64,000 nucleotides of DNA, from contig JALJOM010000003.1 of NCBI GenBank assembly GCA_024304885.1, positions 128,296-192,295 of the forward strand, read 5' to 3'. The translations under genes were made by a program, and so were the position numbers. Under the pieces are notes generated by a model. The model saw nothing but the letters and a program-made list of their open reading frames with translations, did not search any database and was not told the DNA's origin. Below are positions 45,979-54,788 of this stretch, piece by piece (the stretch's first letter is position 1; each line of letters begins with the position of its first letter). This stretch comes from Beijerinckiaceae bacterium (lineage in GTDB: Bacteria; Pseudomonadota; Alphaproteobacteria; Rhizobiales; Beijerinckiaceae).

Positions 45979-47627
45979 CGCGCGAACTTCTTGTACTTGA
46001 GCCGATGCGGGATCACGCTGTCGATTCCGAGCCGGCGCTTCTTGTCCTCCTCGTAGTCGGCGAAATTGCCCTCGAACCATTCGACGTGGCTGTCGCCTTC
46101 GTAGGCGAGCATGTGGGTCGCGATGCGGTCGAGGAAGAAGCGATCGTGCGAGATGATGACGGCGCAGCCGGCGAAGTCGTTCAGCGCCTCCTCCAGGGCG
46201 CGTAGCGTATCGACGTCGAGGTCGTTGGTCGGCTCGTCGAGGAGCAGGACGTTGGCGCCCGACTTCAGCATCTTGGCGAGATGCACGCGGTTGCGCTCGC
46301 CGCCCGAGAGCTGTCCGACCTTCTTCTGCTGATCGGACCCCTTGAAGTTGAACGCGGACGTGTAGGCGCGCGAGTTGATTTCGCGCTTGCCGAGGTAGAT
46401 CACCTCGTTGCCGCCCGAAATCTCCTCCCACACGGTCTTCTTGCCGTCGAGCGCGTCGCGGGATTGATCCACATAGCCGAGCGTGACCGATTCGCCGATC
46501 GTGATCGTTCCCGAGTCCGGCTTGTCCTGGCCGGTGATCATGCGGAACAAGGTCGTCTTGCCTGCGCCGTTCGGCCCGATGACGCCCACGATGCCGCCGG
46601 GCGGCAGCTTGAACGACAGGTCATCGATCAGGAGCTTGTCGCCGAAGCCCTTGGAAAGGTGCGAGAACTCGATGACGTTGTTGCCGAGCCGCTCCGCGAC
46701 CGGGATGATGATCTGGGCTGTCGTCGGCGCCTTCTCGTTCTGCTTGGCGACGAGGTCCTCGTAGCGCTGGATACGTGCCTTCGACTTGGCTTGGCGCGCC
46801 TTGGGGCTCGAGGCGATCCAATCGGCCTCGGCCTCGAGCTGGCGCTGGCGCGCCTCCTCCTCGCGGCCTTCCTGCGCGAGGCGCTTCTGCTTCTGCTTCA
46901 GCCAGGCCGAGTAGTTGCCCTCGTAGGGGATGCCGCGGCCGCGATCGAGCTCGAGGATCCAGCCGGTCACATTGTCGAGGAAATAGCGGTCGTGGGTCAC
47001 GATCAGGATCGCGCCCGGGTAGCTGCGCAGGTGGCCCTCGAGCCAGTTCACCGTCTCGGCGTCGAGATGGTTCGTCGGCTCGTCGAGGAGCAGCATGTCG
47101 GGCTGCTCGAGCAAGAGCTTGCAGAGCGCGACGCGGCGGCGCTCGCCGCCGGACAATTTCGCGACCGGCCAATCGTCGGGCGGGCAACCGAGCGCGTCCA
47201 TGGCCTGGTCGACCTGGGCGTCGAGATCCCAGAGACCCTTCGCCTCGATCGCGTCCTGGAGCTTCGTCATCTCGTCGGCGGTCTCGTCGGAATAGTTCAT
47301 CGCGAGATCGTTGTAGCGATCGAGGATAGCCTTCTTCTCCGCGACGCCCTGCATCACGTTGCCGCGCACGTCGAGGCTCTCGTCGAGCGGCGGCTCCTGC
47401 GGCAGATAGCCGACCTTGGCGCCCTCGGCGACGAAGCCCTCGCCGGTGAACTCCTTGTCGATCCCCGCCATGATCCGCAAAAGCGTGGACTTGCCTGCAC
47501 CGTTCACGCCGAGCACGCCGATCTTGGCGTCGGGATAGAAGGAGAGGTTGATGTTCTCGAGGACCTTCTTGCCGCCCGGATAGGTCTTGGTCAGGCCTTG
47601 CATGTGATAAATGAATTGCCGCGCCAT
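45975..47627 (-). CDS. ettA: Energy-dependent translational throttle protein EttA
   Basis: An ABC-F protein with two nucleotide-binding domains and no membrane helices. It sits in the ribosomal E site and gates the first peptide bond in response to ADP/ATP. The 550-residue product has two Walker A motifs ([32 protein letters not shown]), two ABC signatures ([30 protein letters not shown]) and two Walker B regions ending in [11 protein letters not shown] and [11 protein letters not shown]. Start [20 protein letters not shown] is canonical. The frame extends upstream without homology. Its TAG stop is supplied by the repeat at 45843-45978. Confidence 0.96.
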   Translation of the reverse strand: MARQFIYHMQGLTKTYPGGKKVLENINLSFYPDAKIGVLGVNGAGKSTLLRIMAGIDKEFTGEGFVAEGAKVGYLPQEPPLDESLDVRGNVMQGVAEKKAILDRYNDLAMNYSDETADEMTKLQDAIEAKGLWDLDAQVDQAMDALGCPPDDWPVAKLSGGERRRVALCKLLLEQPDMLLLDEPTNHLDAETVNWLEGHLRSYPGAILIVTHDRYFLDNVTGWILELDRGRGIPYEGNYSAWLKQKQKRLAQEGREEEARQRQLEAEADWIASSPKARQAKSKARIQRYEDLVAKQNEKAPTTAQIIIPVAERLGNNVIEFSHLSKGFGDKLLIDDLSFKLPPGGIVGVIGPNGAGKTTLFRMITGQDKPDSGTITIGESVTLGYVDQSRDALDGKKTVWEEISGGNEVIYLGKREINSRAYTSAFNFKGSDQQKKVGQLSGGERNRVHLAKMLKSGANVLLLDEPTNDLDVDTLRALEEALNDFAGCAVIISHDRFFLDRIATHMLAYEGDSHVEWFEGNFADYEEDKKRRLGIDSVIPHRLKYKKFAR

Positions 47628-47830
47628 GGGGCTCGTGTCTCTCTTTGGTCGAAGGTGAGGTTGCCGGGTTGTAGCGGCGCCGGAGGGGCGGGTCCAGACC
47701 GGCGACATCGCGCAGCCATTCGAACTGCCTGCCGCTCCGGCGGGCGTGGGAGGCCTGTCGCCTGCCGGAGGTGGGCTCGCGGCCACGATCCTGCAACCCC
47801 CTGCGGCGCGGCCGCGACATCGGAAGGACG

Positions 47831-49864
47831 ATGCCCTTGCCTGACCACGGATTGCGCGATTTCGGATCGATCGTTCCCGGCGATACGCTCACCGCGCCGG
47901 TCCCCGCCGAGCCTTCGGCACGCACGCCCCCACGAGCACCGGAGCAGAGCTCGTCCGGCCGCGCTCGGTCGATTCTCGCCGCCGATCGTGCCTGCGAAAC
48001 CGACCTCCTCGGGCTCGACGCGCCGCTCGCGGTGCTCGGGGCGCTGGCGGTTCATCCGCGCGCCGAGACGCCCTCGGCGATCGGGCTTCTCGGCGGGCCG
48101 GGCGCCGGCAAGACCTCGGCCTTGCGCATGCTCCTTTGGAGGATCTCGGCCGCGGGCCGCGCGGCGCAGACCGGTTCCGGCGCGGGCGCGCAGGGCAAGG
48201 TTCTCGTCGTCGAGATCGATGCGGCGGCCCTCGAGGGGCCTCCCGTCGTCGCCCTCGCGGACCGGCTCCACACGAGCCTCGCCGGCCGCTATCCGGCCCT
48301 CGTCGGCGAGGCGATCCATGCGTCGCGGGATTCGCGTCTCGCCGCCCGAGAGGCTTTCGACGCGCTCGATGCGGCGCGCCGCAAGCTGTCCGGAGAGCGG
48401 CTCGCGCTCGAGAACGAGGAGGCACGGCGCGCCGGCCTCGTGGAGACCGTCCTCTTCGAGGCCGCGGGCACGCGGATCGACGCCTATGTGCGGTCCAATC
48501 GCGGCCGCCTGAAAAGCCGCCTCGCCGGGCTCGGTGTCGAAGGCGAGCCGATCCGTGCCTTCAAGCAGCTCGTCCTTCGGACCGCGGACGGCGCCCTGGC
48601 CAAGGCCTCGCTCGTGCTGCAGGCGGTCTGGGCCTTCAAGGGTCAGGCCAGCCTCGTCGTGCTTGCCGCGCTGCTGGCTCTTGCGGCTTTTGGCCTCGAC
48701 TGGGCCGCTGCCGAACGTGCCGCTTGGCTCGGCCGGCTGCGCGAGATCGACTCGACGCGCGCCGCGGCGGATTGGCTCGAGGCCAATGTCGGCCTTCTCG
48801 AAACCGCTCGCCATGCCCTCCTCGTCGGGGCGGGCCTCGCCCTCGCCGCCAATGTCATCCGCGCCTTGCGGCTCGTCCTGCCGGTGTTTCGCGCCGGCGC
48901 CCTGTTGAAGGAGGATGTCGCCCAGCGCCGGCGCCAGGCCGATGTCGAGTTCGGGCACGAAATCCGCCGCGTCGAGACTCTCGCGGCCGAGGTGGATGCG
49001 CTCGCCTCGAGCGCCGCCGAAGCCGAGCGGCGCGCGGCGGAGGAGCGGGAGGGAAACGCGGCGCTCGCGGAAGCCTCGCCTTTTCTCGACGATCCCCTGA
49101 AGCGCCGGGCCGAGCGCTTCATCGCTGCGGTCGGTCGTCTCGTTGCGCTGGCCGGCGGCTCGCGGCAGGACGCGAAGGGGCAGGTGATCGAGGCGCCACA
49201 TCGGATCGTGGTCGCTCTCGACGGCCTCGACGCCTTGGACGATGCGCAGGCGCGCGACACCCTCGCCGCGGCCCATGCGGCTTTCGGCCCCGGCTTCGTC
49301 CTGCTGATCGCGGGCGATCCGACCCGGTTGAAGGCGGCCGCCGGCGCGCATGGCCTCGACGCCTGGATCCAGATCCCGTTCCAGGTCGGCGAATGTTTCG
49401 CGCGGAGCGACCCTTCGGCGCTCGTTCGTTCGATGCTGGACGAGACGCCGGATCCGGGTGCAGAGGGAAAGGATCGAGGCCTGCCGCGGGTCGATCTCGA
49501 TGCGCAGGTCACGGAAGGCGAGGCAGGTCTATTGGCCGCGCTCGCGCCCTTGGCCGGCCGCTCGCCGCGTGCGGTGAAGCGCTTCGTCAACCTCTACCGC
49601 CTCGCGCGCTTCCTGTGCCCCGAGCACAAAGGCATGCTCGCCTTGATGCTCGCGATCGACGCCGGCGCCACCGAGGCCGAGATCGAGGCCTTCGAGGAGG
49701 CGCTCGGCTCCACCGAGAAGCGCCTCGACCTCGATCATCTCGGCGCCGGGCCGCGGCTCGGGGCCGCTATGGCCGCGGTGCGGAGGCTCTCGGGCGACGA
49801 CAGCCTCGAGGGCGCGCGGCGTGCCGCCGAGACGGCGCGGCTCTTCTCGTTCGGGCGGCGGTGA
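47831..49864 (+). CDS. KAP-type P-loop NTPase with two membrane helices
   Basis: A 677-residue protein with Walker [15 protein letters not shown] (residues 88-101), two hydrophobic helices inserted between Walker A and B (about residues 277-295 and 333-352), a charged coiled-coil-like stretch (about 375-425) and Walker [12 protein letters not shown] (about 458-468). The C-terminal [19 protein letters not shown] resembles the winged region of KAP NTPases. In this family (which includes the F-plasmid phage-exclusion protein PifA) the helices are placed exactly so. ATG at 47831 follows GGAAGG. It is divergent from ettA and stands alone. A defence or membrane-complex role is possible but unproven. 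Confidence 0.82.
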   Translation: MPLPDHGLRDFGSIVPGDTLTAPVPAEPSARTPPRAPEQSSSGRARSILAADRACETDLLGLDAPLAVLGALAVHPRAETPSAIGLLGGPGAGKTSALRMLLWRISAAGRAAQTGSGAGAQGKVLVVEIDAAALEGPPVVALADRLHTSLAGRYPALVGEAIHASRDSRLAAREAFDALDAARRKLSGERLALENEEARRAGLVETVLFEAAGTRIDAYVRSNRGRLKSRLAGLGVEGEPIRAFKQLVLRTADGALAKASLVLQAVWAFKGQASLVVLAALLALAAFGLDWAAAERAAWLGRLREIDSTRAAADWLEANVGLLETARHALLVGAGLALAANVIRALRLVLPVFRAGALLKEDVAQRRRQADVEFGHEIRRVETLAAEVDALASSAAEAERRAAEEREGNAALAEASPFLDDPLKRRAERFIAAVGRLVALAGGSRQDAKGQVIEAPHRIVVALDGLDALDDAQARDTLAAAHAAFGPGFVLLIAGDPTRLKAAAGAHGLDAWIQIPFQVGECFARSDPSALVRSMLDETPDPGAEGKDRGLPRVDLDAQVTEGEAGLLAALAPLAGRSPRAVKRFVNLYRLARFLCPEHKGMLALMLAIDAGATEAEIEAFEEALGSTEKRLDLDHLGAGPRLGAAMAAVRRLSGDDSLEGARRAAETARLFSFGRR

Positions 49865-50106
49865 GGGTCAGCGCGTGATATCGTTGTCGGTACGCCTTTC
49901 GGGCTTGCTTTCATCGTCGAGGAACGAGCCATGACCGTGATCATCGAAATTCCTGCACTCCATAATCGGTCAGCCTATAATGGCCACGTATGACGCCGGT
50001 TGGTACTTCCGGTGTATCCCTATAAAGCCCCCTCTGCTCGTCGGCTCCAAAAATATCTGCCTGATCTGTTGCCGCGAGCACTCTCTGACGTGCTCACACC
50101 TACTCG
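49865..50106. other. Unassigned intergenic stretch
   Basis: Between the KAP gene and the leftward yjbQ gene. It contains a 20-codon frame starting MTVIIEIPALHNRSAYNGHV (49931) with GAGGAACGAGCC upstream, and a segment with locally lower GC. Neither resembles a known element. This may be debris of a lost gene. Confidence 0.3.
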
Positions 50107-50526
50107 CTACTCCCCCACAATATGCAGCACCACCTCACGGCGATGGGGCCGAGCGCGATGCTCGAAGAGATAGAGCCCCTGCCAGGTGCCGAGGACCATG
50201 TGCCCGCCGCTCACGGGGATCGAGAGCTGAGACTGCGTCAGCGCGGATCGGATATGGGCCGGCATGTCGTCCAAGCCCTCGGTCTGGTGGATGTAGAGCC
50301 GCCGATCCTCAGGTACGACCCGCTCGAAGAAGCTTTCGAGATCCGCACGCACGTCCGGGTCGGCATTCTCCTGGATCAGGAGCGAGGCCGAGGTGTGGCG
50401 GCAGAAGATCGTCAGAAGCCCCGTGGCGATCCCTTGCGCGCGCACGAAATCGGCGGCCTCGCGGGTGAATTCCACGAGCCCCTTTCCCCGCGTCGCGATG
50501 GTGAGGCTCTGCTGCGCTTGGCGCAT
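50107..50526 (-). CDS. yjbQ: YjbQ family (UPF0047) protein
   Basis: A 139-residue single-domain protein with the conserved blocks GLLTIFCRHTSASLLIQENADPDV, SALTQSQLSIPVSGGHMVLGTWQGLYLFEHR and a final RREVVLHIVGE. The conserved His and Asp/Glu residues of the family's metal-binding site are present. Members show weak thiamine-phosphate synthase activity when overproduced, but the physiological role is unclear. ATG at 50526. It follows the VanX-like gene by 11 bases in the same direction, so cotranscription is likely. Confidence 0.93.
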   Translation of the reverse strand: MRQAQQSLTIATRGKGLVEFTREAADFVRAQGIATGLLTIFCRHTSASLLIQENADPDVRADLESFFERVVPEDRRLYIHQTEGLDDMPAHIRSALTQSQLSIPVSGGHMVLGTWQGLYLFEHRARPHRREVVLHIVGE

Positions 50527-50537
50527 CGGCTCCGCCC

Positions 50538-51206
50538 TCACCTGATCTCGTCGTCGCTCGGCTCGGCATCCGGCAAGGGAAGCGAGAAATGCCACCATTC
50601 CTGCGGGAGATTGATGAACCCGTGCCGCTGCATCAAGGCGAGCAGCGTCTCGCGATTGCGCCGCGCTTGCCCTTCGATCGCCGGATATTTCGTGGCGGAC
50701 GCTTCGTCGAAGAGATCGAACGGCGTCCCGAAGTCCTTGCCGACGAGGCCGAGATCGACTGCGGTCCCGGTCGAATGCATTGACTCCTTCGCGATATAGC
50801 CGAGCTCGAAGAGCCGGGCCTTGTCGATACGGGGATAATAGGTCGCCTTTTGCGCTTGGTCTGCGGCATCTCGGGCCCAGGCGACGAAAGCTCTCGTCGC
50901 GCGCTGCGGCCGGTAGCAATCGTAGACGACGAGGGTCAGGCCGGCCGCCTCGGCATCCTTCTGCACCGCGGCGAGCGCCTCGGCCACCTCGCGGCGCAGC
51001 CAGCAGCGCGGCGCGCGATAGCCCGGCACGGGCCGGCCGGTGAAATTCTCGGGCGTCGCATAGCGGATGTCCTCCACGATGCCCGGCACGACATCGGCGA
51101 GGCGCACGAAGCCTCGAGGCATCGTCGCCGCCGCGCCGCCCGGCCAGCACAAGGCCAGGAGTGAAACCGTCAAAGGGCGAAGGTCTCGCATCGCTCGTCG
51201 TTCCAT
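50538..51206 (-). CDS. VanX-like D-alanyl-D-alanine dipeptidase (M15), exported
   Basis: A 222-residue zinc peptidase of the M15D group. Zinc ligands are in KESMHSTGTAVDLGLVG (His and Asp) and QEWWHFSLP (Glu and His), and the VVYDCYRPQRAT segment carries the Arg of the VanX active site. A hydrophobic leader LRPLTVSLLALCWPGGAAA suggests export, so it probably trims peptidoglycan peptides in the periplasm rather than conferring vancomycin resistance. ATG at 51206 was chosen because AAGGAGG lies 7 bases upstream; a second ATG at 51191 is possible. Confidence 0.9.
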   Translation of the reverse strand: MERRAMRDLRPLTVSLLALCWPGGAAATMPRGFVRLADVVPGIVEDIRYATPENFTGRPVPGYRAPRCWLRREVAEALAAVQKDAEAAGLTLVVYDCYRPQRATRAFVAWARDAADQAQKATYYPRIDKARLFELGYIAKESMHSTGTAVDLGLVGKDFGTPFDLFDEASATKYPAIEGQARRNRETLLALMQRHGFINLPQEWWHFSLPLPDAEPSDDEIR

Positions 51207-51330
51207 CTGCGCGCCTCCTTCCGGCGCATCCCGGGCCTTGCGTCGCGCGCAAGAACGGCCGCATCATGATGCGCCTGTCGTCGGACGACGCCGCAAGGCC
51301 TGGCGCCCGGCGCCGCACGAGGACCGAGAG

Positions 51331-51804
51331 ATGAGCGAATATCGAAACTTCGACCGCCGGCCCGGCCCGCCGCCGCCTTTCGCGCCGCTCTATCTTCCGC
51401 GGGAGGCGCTCGAGGGGGTCCGGACCCGGAGGATCCTCGCGCTCTGCCTCGACCTCGTCCTCGTCACGTTCCTTTCGATCGCGCTCTTTATCGCGCTGCT
51501 CGTCCTGACCGTGGGCTTGTCGGCCCTGATCCTGCCGCCGCTCTTTCCGCTGGTCGCCTTCTTCTACAACGGCTTGACCGTCTCGGGCCCGCGCATGGCG
51601 ACTCCCGGCATGGCGGCGATGGATCTCGAGATGCGCCTCACCGACGGGACGCGGGTTCCCTTCCTCAATGCTGCGGTGCACGCGGTACTCTTCTATGTGA
51701 GCACCCTGTTTCCCCCGATTTTCCTCGTCTCTCTTCTGAGCTATGATAAGAGATGCTTGCACGACATATTCGCCGGTGTGATCGTCACCCGGCGTGCGAT
51801 GTGA
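51331..51804 (+). CDS. RDD-family membrane protein
   Basis: A 157-residue membrane protein of the RDD family with three hydrophobic helices: LALCLDLVLVTFLSIALFIALLVL, SALILPPLFPLVAFFYNGLTV and FLNAAVHAVLFYVSTLFPPIFL. The family's first-helix Asp is present (RRILALCLD), and the end KRCLHDIFAGVIV is the typical RDD tail. ATG at 51331 follows CCGAGAG. Function is unknown, although some RDD proteins act as Na+/H+ antiporters. It precedes the leucyl transferase gene by about 77 bases, an arrangement I recall as common in Rhizobiales. Confidence 0.88.
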   Translation: MSEYRNFDRRPGPPPPFAPLYLPREALEGVRTRRILALCLDLVLVTFLSIALFIALLVLTVGLSALILPPLFPLVAFFYNGLTVSGPRMATPGMAAMDLEMRLTDGTRVPFLNAAVHAVLFYVSTLFPPIFLVSLLSYDKRCLHDIFAGVIVTRRAM

Positions 51805-51881
51805 GACACTGACTTTCTCGAGGCTCGACGGGCGCGCGATCCGGCTGCGGGGACCGGTTCGGGCGGCGACCGGCCTGCAGG

Positions 51882-52655
51882 GTGACGACAGTGGAAAACA
51901 GGGGCCGAAGACCTTTGACGCGAGAACCGCGCGACGCTCCGCAGTTCTATCTGACCGCGCCCTCGCTTTGCCCCTACCTTCCCGATCGCCAGGAACGCAA
52001 GGTCTTCACCCATCTGATCGGCGGCCGCGCGGTCGCCCTGAACGACCAGCTCACCTTGTCGGGATTCAGGCGGTCTCAGACGATCGCCTATCGTCCGGCC
52101 TGCGAGCATTGCCGCGCCTGTGTCTCGGTCCGGGTGAAGGTCGACGAGTTCCGCCCGTCGCGCAATTTCCGCCGCGTCCTCGAGCACAATCACGATCTCG
52201 TCGGCACCGTCGTGCGCGCCGAGCCCACCTCGGAGCAATATTCGCTGTTTCGCCGCTATCTCGACAGCCGCCACGGTGACGGCGGCATGGCCGATATGAC
52301 GGTGCTCGACTATTCCATGATGGTGGAGGACAGCCATGTCGAGAGCCGCATCGTCGAATATCGGCAGCGCGCCGAGGCGACCCGCGGCTCGGCGGAGCTG
52401 CCGCTCGTCGCCGCCTGCCTCACCGACCTCCTGGCCGACGGTCTCTCCATGGTCTATTCCTTCTTCACGCCGTCGGCGCCGCAGCGGTCGTTCGGGACCT
52501 TCATGATCCTCGACCATATCGAGCGGGCGCGCCGGCTCGGTCTGCCCCATGTCTATCTCGGCTATTGGGTCGAGGGCTCCCAGAAGATGGCCTACAAGGC
52601 GAGGTTCCTGCCGCAGGAACGGCTCGGCATGAGCGGCTGGGAGCGGGTCGGCTGA
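51882..52655 (+). CDS. bpt: Leucyl-tRNA-protein transferase (Bpt type)
   Basis: Transfers leucine from Leu-tRNA to N-terminal Asp or Glu of proteins, making them N-degrons for ClpAP. The 257-residue product begins with the ATE-type N-terminal domain: [22 protein letters not shown] and [24 protein letters not shown] with the conserved Cys cluster. The C-terminal domain includes [21 protein letters not shown] and [20 protein letters not shown]. All family blocks are intact. It is downstream of the RDD gene and convergent with the AarF-type kinase gene 15 bases away. Confidence 0.94.
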   Translation: MTTVENRGRRPLTREPRDAPQFYLTAPSLCPYLPDRQERKVFTHLIGGRAVALNDQLTLSGFRRSQTIAYRPACEHCRACVSVRVKVDEFRPSRNFRRVLEHNHDLVGTVVRAEPTSEQYSLFRRYLDSRHGDGGMADMTVLDYSMMVEDSHVESRIVEYRQRAEATRGSAELPLVAACLTDLLADGLSMVYSFFTPSAPQRSFGTFMILDHIERARRLGLPHVYLGYWVEGSQKMAYKARFLPQERLGMSGWERVG

Positions 52656-52670
52656 CCGGCCTCGGGCCGA

Positions 52671-54347
52671 CTAGTACTTGCCCGAGCTGACGACGAGCCA
52701 GATCAACGCCAGGCCGAGCATCGAGCCGACCGCGAAGACGCCGAGCCCGATGCTCGTCATGCCCCACATCAAGGGGCCCTTGTCGGCGAGGAGCAGGAAG
52801 CTCGAGCCGATGATCAGCGCGGCGATGACGAGGGCGACGGCGATCCGATTGCTCGAGCGGTCGAGCTCGCCGACGAGATAGTCGAAGCCCTGGCGGCCGA
52901 AGTCGATCGAGAAGCGCCCGGCGGTGAGCGTCTTGACGAGGTCCTCGACCTCGCGCGGCAGGCGGCGGGCGAGGCCCGCCCATTGCTGCACCTCGGCACC
53001 GGCGGCCCGAGCGAGGCTCACCGGCTTGCGCGCCGCGGCGATCTGCTCCTCGGCGAAGGCCTTGCAGGCGTCGATGACGTCGAAGTCGATGTAGAGCCAG
53101 CGCAGCAGTCCCTCGATCTCGGCGATGGTGCGGAACACGAGGAAGAGCTCGCTCGGGAGCCTCAAGCCGTGGCGGGCGCCGTTGTTCATCATGCCCATGA
53201 ACATCTCGCCGACCTGCACGCGGCCGCGTGGCTGGTTCAGCTGCTTCAGCAAGATCGGCTTCAACCCGCGCAGGAACGAGTTCCACTCGACCTCCGGCCC
53301 GGCATGGGCGAGCTCGAGCCAGATCCGCGCCACACGCTCGAAGTCCTCCGAGATCGCCGCCACGAACAGGTCGGCGAGGGCCTGCCGCTCCGCTTCCGTG
53401 ACATAGCCGACGAGGCCGAAATCGATGAAGGCGATGCGGTTGTCCGCCAAGACCAGAAAATTTCCCGGATGCGGATCCGCCTGGTAGAAGCCGAACTCGA
53501 TGATCTGCTTCAGGAAGGCGTTGAGCAGCCGCTCGGCAGTCTTCTTCAGGTCCACGTTCGCCGCGAGCAGGCGATCGATATCGTCGAGCGGAATGCCGTC
53601 GATATAGTCCATGACGAGGATCTGCGGATGCGTGTAGTCCCAGTGGATTTTCGGCGTGAAGACGAAGGGATCGTCTGCGAAGAGCTGGGCGAAGCGCGCC
53701 ATGTTGGTCGCTTCGCGGACGAAGTCGAGCTCCTGGTCGATGGCCGTGGCGAATTCCTCGACCATCTGCACGGGGTTCAACGAGCGGCTTTCAACGAGGT
53801 ATCGTTCCATCATCGAGGCGAGCATGCGTAGCACGACGACGTCGGACGCGATCACCTTGGCGATCCCCTGACGCTGGATCTTGATTGCGACCTCACCGCC
53901 GGATTTCAGCGTGGCGCGGTGGATCTGCGCGATGCTCGCCGAGGCGAGCGGCGCCTCGCGAATAAAAGCGAATGGCGAATCCTCGGCCGTGTAATAGTCC
54001 GGCAAGGTCGCCTTGATCTCCTCCCAAGGGACGGGACTCGTATGCCAGAACAGCCGGCTCAGCTCCCTGGCGAAGGTTTCCGGGATAAGATCGTGGCGCG
54101 TCGACAGCAGCTGGCCGAACTCGATGAAGGAGGGCCCGAGCTCCTCGAAGGCCTGGCGCAGCCGCACCGCCGTGTGGCGGTCTTCCTCCTGATGCTGCCT
54201 CGCGTATCGGATCCGGTCGAGCGGCGAAAGCTGGCCATGCAAGGACAGGCGCTTGACGACGCTGTAGAAGCCGTGGCGCGCGAAGACGACCAGAATCTGC
54301 CGCAGGCGCATGACCACCTGTGAGCGTTCGTGCAATGACTTGAACAT
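52671..54347 (-). CDS. ABC1/AarF/UbiB-family atypical kinase
   Basis: A 558-residue protein with the ABC1 kinase-like fold: LGPSFIEFGQLLSTRHDLIP (KxGQ-like motif, here EFGQ), PLASASIAQIHRATLKSGGEVAIKIQRQGI (Ala-rich loop and Lys), FGFYQADPHPGNFLV (catalytic loop with the Asp and Asn) and FIDFGLVG (DFG). Two C-terminal hydrophobic helices anchor it in the inner membrane. UbiB supports ubiquinone synthesis through an atypical ATPase activity; this paralogue may do the same or act in another lipid pathway. ATG at 54347 follows GAAAGGTGG. It lies downstream of the STAS gene in the same direction by about 100 bases. Confidence 0.93.
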   Translation of the reverse strand: MFKSLHERSQVVMRLRQILVVFARHGFYSVVKRLSLHGQLSPLDRIRYARQHQEEDRHTAVRLRQAFEELGPSFIEFGQLLSTRHDLIPETFARELSRLFWHTSPVPWEEIKATLPDYYTAEDSPFAFIREAPLASASIAQIHRATLKSGGEVAIKIQRQGIAKVIASDVVVLRMLASMMERYLVESRSLNPVQMVEEFATAIDQELDFVREATNMARFAQLFADDPFVFTPKIHWDYTHPQILVMDYIDGIPLDDIDRLLAANVDLKKTAERLLNAFLKQIIEFGFYQADPHPGNFLVLADNRIAFIDFGLVGYVTEAERQALADLFVAAISEDFERVARIWLELAHAGPEVEWNSFLRGLKPILLKQLNQPRGRVQVGEMFMGMMNNGARHGLRLPSELFLVFRTIAEIEGLLRWLYIDFDVIDACKAFAEEQIAAARKPVSLARAAGAEVQQWAGLARRLPREVEDLVKTLTAGRFSIDFGRQGFDYLVGELDRSSNRIAVALVIAALIIGSSFLLLADKGPLMWGMTSIGLGVFAVGSMLGLALIWLVVSSGKY

Positions 54348-54449
54348 CGTTCCACCTTTCGTCCCCGCTCGAGCACCGCATCTCGCGCCGCGTAAGCGCC
54401 ACCCGACGGTGCGCAACGCGAGCGCGTTCGTCATCCACACGACGACGGC

Positions 54450-54788
54450 TCAGGACCGGAAAGCCTCGACGGCCTCCCCCTTGCTCGCGTAGATGTCGAA
54501 GATCCGGTTCATGCGGACGAGCTCGAAGGTCTGGTAGACCGCGCTCGACAGGCCACAGAGCTTCAGCTCGCCGCCCTTCATCGCCAATTGGCGCAGGCAG
54601 GACAGGAAGGCGCCGAGCCCAGACGAGTCGATGAAGCGCAGGCGGCTCAGATCCAGCACCACCTTGGTATGGCGTTTGAGGACAGGCGCGATGTCGGCCT
54701 TGAATCGCTCCGAGCTCGCGGCGTCGAGGTCCTTGCCCGGCAGCACCACCACGGCCACATCGTCAACATGCTCGATCGTCAGCTCCAT
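54450..54788 (-). CDS. STAS-domain anti-sigma-factor antagonist
   Basis: A 112-residue protein of the SpoIIAA/RsbV class. The phosphorylatable Ser is in RFIDSSGLGAFLSCL (Ser55/56), after the typical VVVLPGKDLDAASSERF opening. In partner switching the unphosphorylated form binds an anti-sigma kinase. Its start overlaps the 3' end of the upstream SpoIIE-phosphatase/ATPase gene by 26 bases, so the two are produced together. The sigma factor or other output is not in this window. Confidence 0.92.
   Translation of the reverse strand: MELTIEHVDDVAVVVLPGKDLDAASSERFKADIAPVLKRHTKVVLDLSRLRFIDSSGLGAFLSCLRQLAMKGGELKLCGLSSAVYQTFELVRMNRIFDIYASKGEAVEAFRS

Noticed and set aside
50538-51206. VanX-like gene as vancomycin resistance
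   Set aside because: There is no vanH/vanA neighbour and the protein has an export signal, so a periplasmic cell-wall role is more likely.
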